A DNA stretch of 64,000 nucleotides from Theobroma cacao (GCF_000208745.1 NC_030851.1:10997616-11061615); one strand, 5' to 3'. Shown: positions 11,252-24,173, numbered from the stretch's first letter. Numbers and translations: made by a program. The notes: a model not told the origin generated them from the letters alone.

Positions 11252-12364
11252 CCTAGTTGTTATCTTTGTAATGATGTTTGTCTGTGGCCCAAACATCTGT
11301 ATTCCTGGAAATTGACGACCAGTGACCAAAGAGAGAGGGGCAATTTGTCCGATCCGAGGATGTTTAGTCAATCGATCATTCTGTCGATCTCAAAAGTAAG
11401 ACATGCTGCATATGCTATGGACTGTTTTAGATGGATAGAAATAGTTTTTAGCAAGTTGGGGGTGCGTTGAATACATTTGAATGCATATATTTTTCTTGTC
11501 CAGCTCAGAAGAAAAGAACTGATGAAACTCCTATCCTACATGCATAAATCTATCTAGATCAACTGCTGTCCATGGAGGACTGTGGTCAAAGGGTAGCTAA
11601 GAAAATTAAGCTGTTTTTCATCTTGAGTTAGATCTCGCATACTTGATGAACAAAGTGTAATTTTTTGTACCCCTCATCACCTGAAATGAGGGGATACTCA
11701 ATGCTTTCTCAACAATATGCCGTTATGCTGCAAGATATTCCTTTTAACCTACTACACACGGTTTGATGCGAATATGCCACTATAACTACATAACACTTAC
11801 ATACAATGCCCCTGGCACCTTATCATAATTACATTTGAATAACAAAAATGATCATGATTAGGGGTCCAAAACATTGACTCCCAATTAAGCAATTTTTTAC
11901 ATTTAAAAGGTTCGATTTCTCCTTTTAAGTTGGCCTTAACACAACAACTTTGAACACAATACTTAAAAAATAAGCAAGTCAGCTATATCCAAATTGCTAA
12001 CTTTAGAAAAATTGTGCATTTTGCCGATTTTTTATAAGTAGATTCATTGGTACCAAAATAATTGTAGTACTAGACTAATTAGGCGCATACACTTTGTGGA
12101 TGGAAGGGAAAGAAATTACAATTTCCAAAAAAAAAAATTATGTTTTATTAGTAAAAATTTAAATGTACGTAAAAAATGCTTTTTATATAATAAAAGTACA
12201 AAGTTATATATCCCAGTTTTTATATTTTGTTATTATTAATGTATTTAAATTTTACATAAATTTATTAATTGAATTATTGTCACTTGATTCGAGATAATAT
12301 ACTTAATATAGATACCACTGCCAATATATTAACTTGACTGGTTCAAAAAAGGGTTAATTAAGTA

Positions 12365-12421
12365 TCCTAATTACCTAATTAGTTACTCCTAATTACCTAA
12401 TTAGTTACTCCTAATTACCTG
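12365..12421. repeat. 22-bp tandem repeat, 2.6 copies
   Basis: The unit tcctaattacctaattagttac is repeated at 12365, 12387 and (partial) 12409 with no mismatches. The unit itself contains the small palindrome CTAATTAG. Confidence 0.85.
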
Positions 12422-13014
12422 TATATATTATATAATGTTTTCTGTTGTACTGTTTTTTGAGGAAGTAATATGGGATTTCAACCCGTTGCCCATCCCTGAA
12501 AAGGACAAAAAACAGAAGCAATTATTTTTTTCACTTCCGCCAGAAAACCACTTGAGCCCATTGTTTTGGGCTTGCGGGTGTAATTCATACCACCAAACAA
12601 CATGCACCCTTCAAATGACATTAAAGCCCTTCACTTCCCAACTGCTTCTTCCCTGTTGCCTTCCATTTTAATTTTAATGTTTTTTATTTTAAATTTAATG
12701 CAACTACTTTTACTCGGTCAAACAGATTATTATCAAATTTAATTTTGAAAAAAAATTACTTATTAATGTAACAGAGCATCTGAAACAGTAAAATAAAAAT
12801 TAAATAAATCAAGAAATAAGTCAAAATTAGCCATACTTGGGGGGACATTTACTTCCAAGGCAAACCAACGGAGCAAAACCCTAAATTGGAATATTCATCT
12901 TTCATTATTCTTACATTCTATAAGAACCTACTGGGGCTGCTGGAATATCCGGACAAGCAGTATGGTTGCCGCTCAAATTGGATAAGCTTTCCCATCAACA
13001 TCCCAAGACAATGC

Positions 13015-13045
13015 CACGTGACTTCCTGATACGTTATTCCACGTG
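13015..13045. promoter_or_regulatory. Pair of G-box/ABRE motifs upstream of DUF506 gene
   Basis: Two CACGTG cores at 13015-13020 and 13040-13045 sit 25 bp apart in the contexts GCCACGTGAC and CCACGTGGC. They lie about 470-500 bp upstream of the ATG at 13512. Such cores bind bZIP and bHLH factors, and paired ABREs often confer abscisic acid or stress response. ACGTG-type words recur nearer the gene (13242 and 13377). Confidence 0.55.
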
Positions 13046-13406
13046 GCAATTTCTAGCTATCTCTTCATTTCCATCTGCTACGATTAGGATAGCGCAACAA
13101 CACTTGACACCCCTAATCATTATTAGGAAACAGTAATCAGTTTGAAATTAAAATAATCAAATTAAACATAAAGCTAATAATAGTATATTTCCCAAGCATA
13201 TCCACACTGCATCTCCTGGTCTTGAATTATTGGTTACTCTGACGTGGATCGCAGCTGTCTAATCCTCAATCCACTGAAAAGACTTACTCATAACCCAGTT
13301 ATCACTTGCCGCGTAAGCGATGGTCCCTCTTCCCTGTCCGCGGCGGTTCGTCCGTCCACCTGGGACAACTCAGTCCCACGTAGGACCCAGCACCTTTGCT
13401 ACTTGC

Positions 13407-13413
13407 TATAAAA
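13407..13413 (+). promoter_or_regulatory. TATA box of the DUF506 gene
   Basis: TATAAAA about 100 bp upstream of the ATG at 13512, leaving room for a leader of about 70 nt. Confidence 0.6.
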
Positions 13414-13511
13414 TTGGTGACAATTTTCGTCGTTGGGAACAAAAACTAAGAGCACACAATTTGCAAATTCCCTAACAAAGGAAACCAACAAAAATTCCCG
13501 TGGCCGGAGAA

Positions 13512-14471
13512 ATGGAAAAGTTCCCGGTGACACGACAGAATTCCGAGGAAATCGACAAGTTCCTCGACGGAGCGGCGAGTTTTGCCGACATGATGTTTGG
13601 GTTCTTGGACGGAAGCAATGAGTCAGAGGAAAATTTTCTTGACCTTGATGAAGATGCTAATGACGATAAGGATCTTAGCCAGGTTGAACAGAACAAGATT
13701 TTCTGGGAAGCCCAAGAACAGCTTCTTCAGGTAAATTTTTGTCCAATATCTAAACATGACAAACATATTGGAGAATTTAAGAATGGGTGATTAAAATTTT
13801 CGTGATTAATGTTCGTGTAGGCAACATTGTACCGAACTACTTCTCTGGAATCAAGAATTCGACAAGCTACAAAAGAGGCATTGAGGGAATTAGATGTGAT
13901 GGGAGTGCAATGCGCTTGTCGGAGACCGGTGGCCGGAGGTTGCCGGAACTGCTTGCAAAGAGAACTCTCGATTTGTCTTCAAAACGTTGGTTTCAATTGT
14001 TACATATGCAGGTCCAAGTGGCGGAGCTCCCCTGAAATTCCCTCAGGGGAGCACACGTACTTAGAGGTGTTGGACAAATCAAACCCCAAAAAGGGAGAGG
14101 TAAGGGTCGTCATCGAGTTGAACTTCCGAGCTGAATTCGAAATGGCAAGGGCCAATGAAGATTACAACAAGTTAATCGCCCGGCTTCCAGAACTATTGGT
14201 TGGTAAAGCAGAGAGGCTAAAAGCATTGATCAAGATTCTATGCACTGCAGCCAAAAAATGCATGAAAGAGAAAAAAATGCACTTGGCCCCATGGAGAAAG
14301 CATAAGTACATGCAAGCTAAGTGGTTAGGAACATTCGAGAGAACCACGCCGGCACCTTTGCCGGTGGGATATTCGGACCGGCCACAGAAGCCCAAGGCTT
14401 CCATGCTAACCTTTGATCTGCTGGAGAATTTGCCTGCCTTGCATTGCACTGCCGTGGAAGTTGTGTGGTGA
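13512..14471 (+). CDS. DUF506 family protein (PDDEXK-like, plant-specific)
   Basis: Two exons, 13512-13730 and 13821-14471, joined across a phase-0 GT-AG intron of 90 bp, give a 289-residue protein. The N-terminus has a short block (DGAASFADMMFGFLDG) and an acidic stretch around residues 37-57, both usual for the family. Residues 74-140 hold the cysteine-rich part (C104, C106, C114, C117, C125, C133, C136) ending in ICRSKW. The core block IELNFRAEFEMAR (171-183) and the later LPELLVGKAERLKALIKILC and WRKHKYMQAKW segments are diagnostic of DUF506. The family is distantly related to PDDEXK nucleases, but no enzymatic activity is established. The start is the first ATG of the frame; GTG at 13500 is not a plausible plant start. 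The G-box pair, the TATA box and an AATAAA at 14501 fit a stress-responsive transcript. The frame has no defects. Confidence 0.95.
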
Positions 14472-15179
14472 TGATAGAGAGACATAATTTTGTTGGCGGA
14501 AATAAAAAATTAAGTTTTGATTGCCTCATAAATATTGATAGTAAAGTATATAAATTCTTACTATGAGCTTTCCAGAATCGCCGAGGCTTGCTAGAACTTG
14601 TGATAGAGAATGACGAGAAGAATTTTACTTGTTTCAGGCTTTACGAGTTTTCTACTTAGAGGATAATGTTAATCACGAAAGTGTCTGTAAATACATCAGT
14701 TGTTAATCATTGTATTCAATATTATTCTGGTACTTACTAAGAATTGAAGCTCAAAGTCATCGATAATTTCTAGTATTAATATGCTAAAATAAGAACCTTT
14801 ATTAATTATATATCAAGCACGCTGTTTAAGTGCACTGGATTCCATCGCCAGATTTTAAAAAAAGAAAATACTTTTTTCCCGGTTCAAAGATGCATAACTG
14901 CATTTATGTAAGTCCACAGTATGATCTTCTTCCTTCTCTTGCTTGGTTAGTTAGTCATGGTCCTCATGAAACTCTGCTCTGTAATTAAATTCATGACAGA
15001 GCTGGTGCAGTTATTGTGTTTCATTAATTACTACATATCAAATATAAATACAAGAAAAAAATTGATGTTAGCGAATAATAGTATAAAGAAATTAATGTTC
15101 AAGAAACAAAGCAGCTTCTATCATGTTTCTTTTAATATGTTTTCTCTCCTATGAACATGTTTATTTTAATAGTTCAAGA
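14472..15179. other. Intergenic DNA downstream of DUF506 gene
   Basis: Contains the likely 3' untranslated region and polyadenylation signal (AATAAA at 14501), then AT-rich DNA without a supportable gene. Confidence 0.5.
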
Positions 15180-15628
15180 GGCATAATACTAAAAAAAAAC
15201 TCTTAAACTATTTTAAAAAAATTCAAATAAGCTATTATTCTTTTATTACATGAGTTTGTATTTTTATTTAGAGCCAAATAAATATTTATGATAATGATTG
15301 ATTAATTATTTTTAATTAAATTGTCACTTATCATTTTATGTCAACATGATATATTAACATATCATAAGAGATGATAATATGGTATATTGATATAACATGA
15401 TGACATGATAATGTGACATTTTTACTTTTCATGTTAACATCACATCAGCGTCACATGAACATAAAATTATAAATGATATTTTGATTAATGACAATTAATT
15501 AACTGTTAGTTATAAAAACCTATTTGATCCAAAATAAGAGTATAGATGCTTGATTGAATATAATAAAAATATAAAGACTTATTTGAATATTTGTGAATAG
15601 TTTAAAAGTTTTTTTCAAGTATTATGCC
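15180..15628. mobile_element. Long-TIR MITE, family A, copy 2
   Basis: The best-defined copy. It starts GGCATAATACT and ends AGTATTATGCC, and the arms pair over at least 45 bases with few mismatches ('ctcttaaactatt' against 'aatagtttaaaag', 'aattcaaat' against 'atttgaata'). The centre carries repeated 'atgtcaacatgatat/atatcatg' words. There is no coding frame. It is related to 9193-9618 and 51628-52043. Confidence 0.8.
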
Positions 15629-15829
15629 TAGTTAAGATGAGAAGTTGAACTTTTCTATTTTTCTAAAAAAATAATGCTATTCTAACTTTTTGTATGACAT
15701 GCTTGTAACGAGGATAGGTCGAAACACAATATTTTTTTGGTATATGCTCAATAGTAATTGTACATTTGACATTATTGTTTAATAGAACAAAATTCTTTTA
15801 ATTTGTTCGACATGATGGTAAGAGTGAAA
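15629..15829. other. Intergenic DNA, nothing recognised
   Basis: AT-rich spacer between a MITE and an LTR-like repeat. Confidence 0.4.
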
Positions 15830-18020
15830 ACTATAACGGCAATGAGATTGGCAATGGTGCAATGAGATGTAGTGAATGTTAATGTAAGCTCTGCAAGCCA
15901 ATCAGATTTATGCTTATAAAACACTAATTTAAATTAGTCATATTTCCTGTAATATATATTATGGTTATTTATATAATGTATGAGGTATTTTTTTATTCAT
16001 TAGTTGACTAATAAAGAGTTATGAAATGTCAATGAAGATAAAGTTATTGGAACGTTATGGGCCTTGCAAAAGAATTATAAAAAGGGTTATAATTCTGAGA
16101 TTCTTATGCATCAAAACCTTTTTTGTTAAATATATTCTTAGTTATTGTTGTTAGTATAAGCTCTATAAGTCAATCTGTAGTTGTAAGGGAATTGCATCTT
16201 TGAGATATTCATGTATGATATTTTATTATTCATGATAACACTAATGTATTTCTTTATCTATAAGTTTATGATTTAATTACTTTTTGTACTTATGTAGATA
16301 AAACCCATGGAACTATATATGTTTTGCAAAGAAATTGTATTGGGATACAATTATAAGATACTTATGCATCAAAGCACTATTCATAAAAGTTCTTTTTTTT
16401 TTTTATAATTAGGGGAAGACAGATTCGAACCCTATTCTTTAGGTAAGGAGATAATGCACTAACCAATGAGCAATATGCTCGAGTACATTGTTCATAAAAG
16501 TTCTTGATCATTGTATTATAAAGACGAGGCATCAATAATGCTCAAAGATTGACACATGTTGTGTTCCTTACTTATGAAGTAAGCAACCGCTCTCATAGGT
16601 TGAAATATAGGGGTACTTGGAACTAGCATGTGGGTGTTTGCCATGAGAGAGCGAGTTCACTAAACATAACCCACCATGAGAATAACATTTGGTATTTTGC
16701 TCAAGTGTCCATGCATTACTTTTTATGTGTTAATTGTGTAATTACTCCTTAGCTTTGAAACACCAAGTTGTCTTGTATGTGGAGTATTATGTTTTGATTT
16801 CATTCTTACAGGTGCCTAACCAAGGATGTCAAAACAGGATATTTTTAGGTATAGTATGGAGTATATGAAAGCCAATGAGTGGTCAAGATAGGAATCATCA
16901 CCCACGTGATTCAAGGGAAAATATTTCATTAGTTCTTGGTTGATATTAGCCTAATCAAATACTTGCCCAAGGTGATTAGGAGATCATTAAATGAGTTTCA
17001 TAATTCTTTATAAAGCTAATGATCTAATTACAAGAACAAATATGAAGGTTAATAAGAATAAGCATTATACCAAACTCTTATCATCTCCGAGATATATGAT
17101 AAGAGAATGAATTATGTTGATAAACTGTACACTGAAAAGTTGTCAAAGAATTTTTTGACTCTCATAACAATTAGGTGGCCATGATGCATTACTAGATGCT
17201 AATTTTGATCTATGAAATTGACTTAGTTAATTTAAAATTGAATATGATTCATTTAAATTAATTAATTGATAAAATTATAATTCAATTCTATTGCCAACAT
17301 GTAAGGAACCTAATGGGTTACACACAAAGGTTATAATTTGGGTTAAATTGAGAGTGTGATGATATAAGTTATACTTAAATCAAATTTTAGGTTTTAACTA
17401 CTAAGGACCTAATTAAAAGAGTTTAATTAGGCATTAGTTAACTATTATAATTGTTATAATATTAAAGACTTATTTTGTAAATTTTAATAAGCTTAATAAT
17501 AAAATTAAACCTAGATATAAAAATCACATTATAGCCACTTTTTAAAAAGGCAACAAAAGAAAAAAAAACCAAATAGTTTTTTCTGTTGAGTGTCATCACT
17601 CTTAAAAGGGTTTTTTTAAGAAAACTTCTCCATTGATTCTTTGTTGGAAATCAAAGAAGAAAAGAAGACAAATCGTTGTCCATTTGTTAGTACAAGCTCA
17701 TGGCATAAAGCTCTCGCTTTGAGAAAAACCCATTACAATTGTGTGTGTAACATTGGAGGCTAAGCAATTGAGTTGTTGGGATTCTTTTACACAAGAAGGT
17801 GTTCACATTTTTCAGCATTAAAAGGAATTCATTTGATTATGATATCATTTGAAAGGGTAAAGAAATACTTTTCTAATTTTCAATGATGTTTAACTTTACA
17901 TTAAACAACCAAGGTGATCCAAAGGTAAAAGGCATGGTTTTATTTTATTTCAATTTTTGTTAATCCACTGCGTTGATGCTTTAATTATGTTATTCTTAAC
18001 AATTGTATTGTCAAGAATAA
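15830..18020. repeat. LTR-like dispersed repeat, copy 2, with internal duplication
   Basis: Same family as 4066-5745, with shared blocks in the same order. Near its start a segment of about 270 bp is duplicated: 'agctctgcaagccaatc' to 'gattcttatgcatcaaa' (15880-16115) is echoed by 'agctctataagtcaatc' to 'gatacttatgcatcaaa' (16158-16374). A SINE is inserted at 16395-16490. No coding frame is present. It ends where a second LTR starts at 18021. Confidence 0.5.
16380..16505 (-). mobile_element. Short tRNA-headed SINE with 15-bp target-site duplication
   Basis: The 15-bp word TTCATAAAAGTTCTT occurs at 16380-16394 and again at 16491-16505 with no mismatch. Between them is a 96-bp insert on the minus strand. 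It has an A-box-like TTGGTTAGTGCA, a B-box-like GGGTTCGAATC about 34 bases later, and an A tail (plus-strand T run 16395-16404). An internal Pol III promoter, a poly(A) end and a perfect long target duplication are the hallmarks of a SINE mobilised by LINE machinery. The body is hardly longer than the tRNA-related head, which is unusually short. Confidence 0.85.
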
Positions 18021-20830
18021 TGTAAAGCCCGACCTTATAAAATACTTGTCATGACATACATGTGTTGGATAGTATGTCAGCATGCTAAGAGAGTCCCGAA
18101 GAATTTACAAAAGTCGGTATTGCACCTAGAGGTATAACAAAATTGATTTAAGACTCGAACTAGATCAAATAGAGATTTTATGATGAAATTGAAAATTTTA
18201 AAGTCTCAGAATGACTTAGAATAGTGATTCGGGGTTCGAGGATCAATTTGGAGTCAAATCGAAAATTTCACTATCTAGGGGCAAAATGGTAATTTTGCCA
18301 CTCGAGTACAAGATGTAAATTTTTTTGAAAGATTTTGATCATATTTGACTTATTGGAGTATGATTTGAGGTTGAGAAGTAAAAATTTATAATCTTGATAT
18401 TTTTCGAAGCATAAGGGTAAAATGGTAATTTTACCACCCCAAAGGCAAAACAGTAATTTTTCACTACCATGACCTTGTCCAGCACATGGATTTTGCTCAA
18501 CATTATCATGGATAATTGAAGGAATTTATATGGTGGAGAGAGAAAGCTTAATAGTTAAGAAATAAAAATGGATCAATGAAATGGTGACACATGGCATCTT
18601 TATAACCATTAAATATTTGGCTTATAAATTAACGCAAACCAAGAGCAAAGGAAGAACAAAGGGAGAAAAGAAAAACAAGAACCCTAGGTGGGAAAATTCA
18701 AAGGAAAATTGGTGGATTTAAAGGAATCAAGCAATCAAAGGTAAAATTTCTTGATTTTGACTTGTGATCTACCTTTCCCATGCATTTCTCCTTATTTTCC
18801 ATGGTTAGATTTCATGTTTTCATGGTGAATTCATGGCTGGTCAAAATGGGTATGGAGAGAGAAAAATGTTAGATTGATTTGATTTTAAGTTATGTTAGTG
18901 TTTTTAGTTAGTTTAGCATATTTAGAAACAAAACAACAAGAAAAGAATTCATTTTCCCCATCAACCATCAATGGCCAAATTTCCTAGGGAGGATATTGTG
19001 GCTGAAATTGATGATATTTCATGATATTTTGGTGATATTTGATGTTTAATGAGGCTAGAAATTAAATGGGAAATTTTGGTGTGAAAATTTGAATTTTTAC
19101 CTGTTGTATAGACATGTGTGATTATTGATCCGGGACTGATAAATTGAATCTCATTCACAGTCACTGAGGTAATTTAGGTATATTTGGAGTGTAGAAAGTG
19201 AAAGAAATTGATTTGGAGTTAAATTGGAGGTTTTAGCCAATTACACCGAGAATAGTGCGAATTAGGTCGAATACCGTATTTAAACGGCTATTCGGACATT
19301 TTGCATCACATTTCGTGCATTCATATAGATTTATAGAGCCTGAAATAGTTTATGATAAATTGACACAATTTATTGAAATTTGTATCACGTATGATGTATG
19401 GGTAGTGAGCCCTCTAACAAAGGTAAAGAGATTATGCCTGAAGACCGAGAATAGGAATATATCGAACTCCTAGTATTGTGAGTAACCTTACCATCATTTT
19501 AATTATCTAAAGTATGTTTTTAATCAGTTTTGGTGAAATTTTATGAAAATGAGTTTAAATGGTAAATCTTTGTGTTTTACAAACAAAAATGTGTTTACAT
19601 GAAAAGATTTTATAAATTGTCTTGAAATTGAATAATGATTTTGAAAAATAGAGTAATTGAAGACCACTTGTTATGTTGTAAAATTTATGATTTGAATCGA
19701 ATGGCTTATGACAATATTTGCATGAATTGCTGAATTGATATTTGTGTTGAAATATATGAAATGTGTATTTAGCCTTGAAAGGCTGTGAATTACAATAATT
19801 GTCATATCATGTTATTGAATTTTATTGATTGGTGGGATAATTATTAGCTTACTGCAGTAGGCGAATTTTCGTGGACTAGCCTATTAGAGGGGCACGGTAA
19901 ACCCCGTTATATTTTACATCGGTTGGAGAGGCGAGTAGGGTAACTCCCGAGGTATAACTTTTAGAGTTCACTTCACGTTAAACTACCATGTGAAGGGGAA
20001 CTCGACCAACGCCAAGGAACGACTATGTTTTCAAAATAAAACATGACTTTTTAATAGCCTTGGCGGACTCAATTTGGATAAACCTCGACCAAAGTATCTC
20101 AGATAACTGAGTATGATAATAATTTTTGGCATGAGCCAAGCTTTTAAGAAATTCATAAGCCATACTGATTACTTGATTTAAATAAATTGATTTCATTTGG
20201 TTGAAATAAGTTGAAAGGTGATAAATTACAGTTTGATGAAATGTTTTAATAGTCTCCTTTTACTCGCCTTTAGATATTTTAAATGATATTTGTTTACTCA
20301 CTGGAATTTTATAATCTCACCACCCTCCTTTCCACCTATTTCAGGCTCAGAATAGATTGTAGATAACTGATATCGGCGAGGACTATAGTTGGACTTGATA
20401 CATCCAAAAACTGTAGGTTCATTTCTTTTGATACTTTTAGTCATCCGTGGGCCCACGTGTCACTGTAAATTAAATTTTATATTTTGGTTATCTGTACTAC
20501 TGTATGTAGGAATTTATTTTACTTTTACGCTGTAAAAATTATTTATGCAGTGTTTTTAAAAATATTATTTTATTAGAAAATTAAATATTTTATTCTATAT
20601 TTTTATTTTATTCTAATAGTCATAATTTGTTTTTAAATGAATGTTTTAGACATTCAAATTTATTTTTGATTTCGAATTATGTATTTTGTGCTTATATATT
20701 ACATTTCAGCCGGTTTCGAAATTTTTAGAAAAAAATGATCAAAATACCCCTGTGAGATGAATCTTTCAAATCGCTTTTGATGAATTTATTTATTTTTAAG
20801 CAAAAATACATGCACAGTTTGAGTTGACAT
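18021..20830 (+). mobile_element. Ty3/gypsy-type long LTR, plus orientation
   Basis: Begins TGTAAAGCCCGACC at 18021. Its first ~955 bp are the inverted counterpart of 1-979. Further on it shows the layout of a long plant Ty3 LTR: an R/U5-like zone with 'ccaccctcctttccacctatttcaggc' (about 20318-20345), then 'gggcccacgtgtcactgtaaattaaattttatattttg' near 20450. No gag-pol follows, so it may be a solo LTR or a truncated element. The 3' end was not found; 20830 is an estimate. Confidence 0.5.
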
Positions 20831-23800
20831 ATGAGAATATGTTAGAGTTGGGTGATTTTTAGTTGTTTTAAAGCACTTATAGTGCTAGGATCCTTGATGC
20901 CCTCTACAAATTAAATTTCACGATTAGCACAAACAATTCTCTTACTTGCTATCCATTGAATTCTTTGAATGTCACAGATCTAGAAAGCTTCAGAGTACAA
21001 GAGTTGGGGCCCAACAAACATAAATGGAGTAAAAGACCCAATTAATCTTTGAGCCCAGGAGGTAGAATCAGATCTACCCCACTATGCCCTCCAAGTTAGA
21101 TCTGTCCAGGTCCTATTTGACCTCGGCCCTTGACAGTATATTTTAGATCTGGGATTGATCTAATTTGATCTGAAATATTATTATATTAATTAATAAAAAA
21201 TATTTTATTTAATTTTAAAATATATTCAAAAATATTTAAAACCGTTTTACAATAAATTTAATTTAAGTGAACAAATCAAACCTGAACTCGAACTTAAATT
21301 TTGGAAGTATCAATTGAACTTAACCCGATTTGTGAGGTATCTGCTTTAAGTTAAGAAGCATTGCTTGTGACCACATATAGGAGGTCTGAATGGCTTAAAC
21401 AGAAATCTACCGGATAATGCATTTATGCATGACAACTCAAAACAATTGATAATACCAGTCATGTTCTTCTCATTATTATTTCTTTACGAAATTGAGTTTC
21501 CCCTTTTCAAAGGAAATGAGACTGCCAATCGACTATTAGTAGGTCATATCATAGCTTGGTCCCCTTGATCTTAATTTCCTTTTCGTAATTGTAAGTGAAA
21601 AAGAAGACTTACTCGATTCAACTTATGAACATATAACATAATTGGAAATTCATACATCTTATATTTTATATTTCATTAACTTAACTACTATATATATATA
21701 ATATTTTAAGTTCCTACTGTGAGGAAGAATTCTAGTGCCAAATTTCATGCTCTGGTTGAATTTGCATTGCATGAGTCAGTTAATTTCATAAATAGTTTCG
21801 TGACTACAAATTCTTATTGAATCCTTTTTCCTAATGTGTGTTAAATCAAAGAACCCTCAATTATAAAAAATAAAAATAAAAAACAAAGCCCTTCTTTTAG
21901 ATTTTCTATTTCATTGTATATTTTACTGTCTACAAAGAATGTTCATCGAAGCTATGAAAAAGTCTACAGCAGAGACTTAAGGCTTTATATGGTTGAATAG
22001 CATCAGTAACTATTAAACAACTTTTGACTACTTTGCTAGTCATCCCGTACCAACACAACGTAATGGGTTCAAAGAACATTGAGGGTACATTTGAAAATGG
22101 ATCTAGTGGCTACATATCTGTCCCAAGTATTTCCTTTTTCGGTTTCCTTAAAAAAAAAAAAAAAGGGAAAAACACTGAACCCATAATCTTTAAAGAAACA
22201 GTTGGCATATATGACCTCTTTGAATTCATGTTCTGTTCCATTCCATTGTCTTGACTTAAGGAAATATCCTAGGAATTTTCGGAATTTCCGTACTTGGTCC
22301 ACTTTCCAGGACAGAAGAGCAACATGATTAAGGAAAGAGATAAGAGGGAAGACTTGGTGAAGAATAAACACACTTATCTTGATTTAGATATACATCCAAA
22401 GGAAGTACAAGTGGAAAACTTGGAATGAGTAAACTATTTGAAACCCTCATCAAAGAAAGAGCATAGAGATATTATCTCTTTCTTTTTTATTTCTGTCTCT
22501 GTCCAACCACATATAATGAAATATATTGTATAAAGCATTCTTGAATTCGTACCATATAACAACTTAGCAACCTTTAAAATATACATTTTCATCATTATGA
22601 CAATTTTCCACATGCGTAATATTAAAGCTTACTGTTAGTAACAACTCATAGTGCAATTGCGAAATGAAATGGACCCAGAATTTATAATTATTACAATACT
22701 ACACCAATATTGGTAACAATCAACGTTTATCATAAAATTTATCGGATAAATTTCTATATATATATATATATATACATATTTAATCAGTCTTGACTTAAAG
22801 CTTTCAATATTCTGAGTCCCTCCTTCCATCATAGCAATTGACATCAAAAGTGAATATTTAATATTATTATATTAATTTCAGTTTGTGGCAATTCTCTGCA
22901 ATGAAATAATTCATGAAGCACTGAGCCAAAAGGAAAAAAATGCTGACATGCCCATACTTTCCAGGCAATGATGGAAAAGCCATTGCCATTTAAAATCTGA
23001 GAGAGTGGTCCGAGACCTGCTGGTTCGATGGCACTGCCTTTCAACTTCCAACCACCTTACCAGCCCGACCTTTTTTTCCCCTGTTTATACACTGAAAAGA
23101 GCGCACTAGCGAACCTTAATTTGTCGGCTTGACAGTCAACGCTGAATGGCCACCACGGCAACAGTACGGCCCAACTCTGTCGTGACTTAATTGGTGAAGC
23201 CGCAATCGATACAGTGTTTTTCCATGCATCAGACCATGCTCGGAATCAGGAAAGTCAAAATTAACAAGATCTCTTCCTTCAAGTCCCTCCCTCACGGAAT
23301 TTGCCAAAACAGCAAGGAAAACGAATCGGGTGACCCTTCAAACGGGGTCACTTGGACTGTGTGTTAAGCCTTTTTCGAAGCCAATAAGGAGGCATTTGCG
23401 CCAATAACATCGATCATTCAGGGGTCTACGGCACTGATCCACCAGGGAGAGGATGGACCCAGCTACGCTAGGCTAGCCCCGATGTACCCATCTTTTTCAA
23501 CCAACTTATTTTCCTCACGCAACCAATTGGTCAACACAATCCAAGCATCACGTGACAAAATCCAAGAGAAGTAATCATTACGTTAAAATCTCTTTCAAAT
23601 CATTGCCACAAGAAATCATTAATTTTTACAAATTTACCAAGTGATGCAGGGTAACGTAAAATTTTAATTATAATTTTTGAAAGAAAGACAAACAATTTAT
23701 ATGGACAGACACCTGTAGGGGTGGTTGAAATAGGATTACTTATTTGCTATCTTTTTAATAGGAAGTTAGCACCAGAGTTAGGAATAGTTGGTTGAAAGAA

Positions 23801-24160
23801 AGATGAAAACTGAACACAAAGACGTAAATTTGATGGGATATGAGAATCAAATCAAGAAACAGAGCTGTTTCCTGGATATGGAAGGAAAGCACAAAAGGAC
23901 CCTAAATAAGTTTAAAAAAAAAAAAGCAAACAGATTTGCACGTGTAACTACTGTTAAGAGCCTAATTCCAAATAGACGGCTGGCCCCCTGAAGGAGTGCT
24001 GATCAGTGGCAGGTGACGTAACCTAAGTGACGATGTCTGCGTGTTCTCATTTTTCTCGCTTTACCTTCCATCATCAGTCATCATCATGTAATCACTTTCA
24101 CTCGCTTCCTGAAGTTTCATCGTTTTCCACTTTTCCCTCCCCCGCTTTTATTATCAACAA
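20831..24160. other. Intergenic region upstream of bHLH gene
   Basis: No gene supported. It contains a TA microsatellite at 22755-22774 and a run of A at 22150-22164. The segment 23000-23500 is clearly richer in GC than its surroundings but has no credible coding frame. It could be promoter-distal DNA or a non-coding transcript. Confidence 0.5.
22755..22774. repeat. (TA)10 microsatellite
   Basis: Twenty bases of TA dinucleotide repeat. Confidence 0.85.
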
Positions 24161-24173
24161 GAGTTTGTGTGCA

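Larger units (their letters stand above)
10238..13000. other. Intergenic region upstream of the DUF506 gene
   Basis: No gene supported. It contains an (AT)15 microsatellite (11219-11248) and a 22-bp tandem repeat (12365-12421). The stretch 10790-11050 is somewhat less AT-rich, but overlapping frames on both strands there resemble no known protein. Confidence 0.5.

Noticed and set aside
11100..11470. Frames containing runs of Ile-Tyr
   Set aside because: The IYIYIY run is translation of the (AT)15 microsatellite. The same applies to 30216-30485 and 22635-22847.
14162..14529. Open frames of 70-107 codons on the minus strand
   Set aside because: They lie antisense to exon 2 of the DUF506 gene, whose plus-strand frame shows clear family motifs. 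They are mirror frames of real coding sequence.
16405..16480. Possible functional tRNA gene
   Set aside because: It has A-box and B-box motifs but no paired acceptor or anticodon stems of normal form. The A tail and target duplication mark it as a SINE.
23000..23500. GC-richer island upstream of the bHLH gene as a possible exon
   Set aside because: The longest frames are about 60-66 codons, in conflicting frames, with no splice-compatible continuation or known motif.
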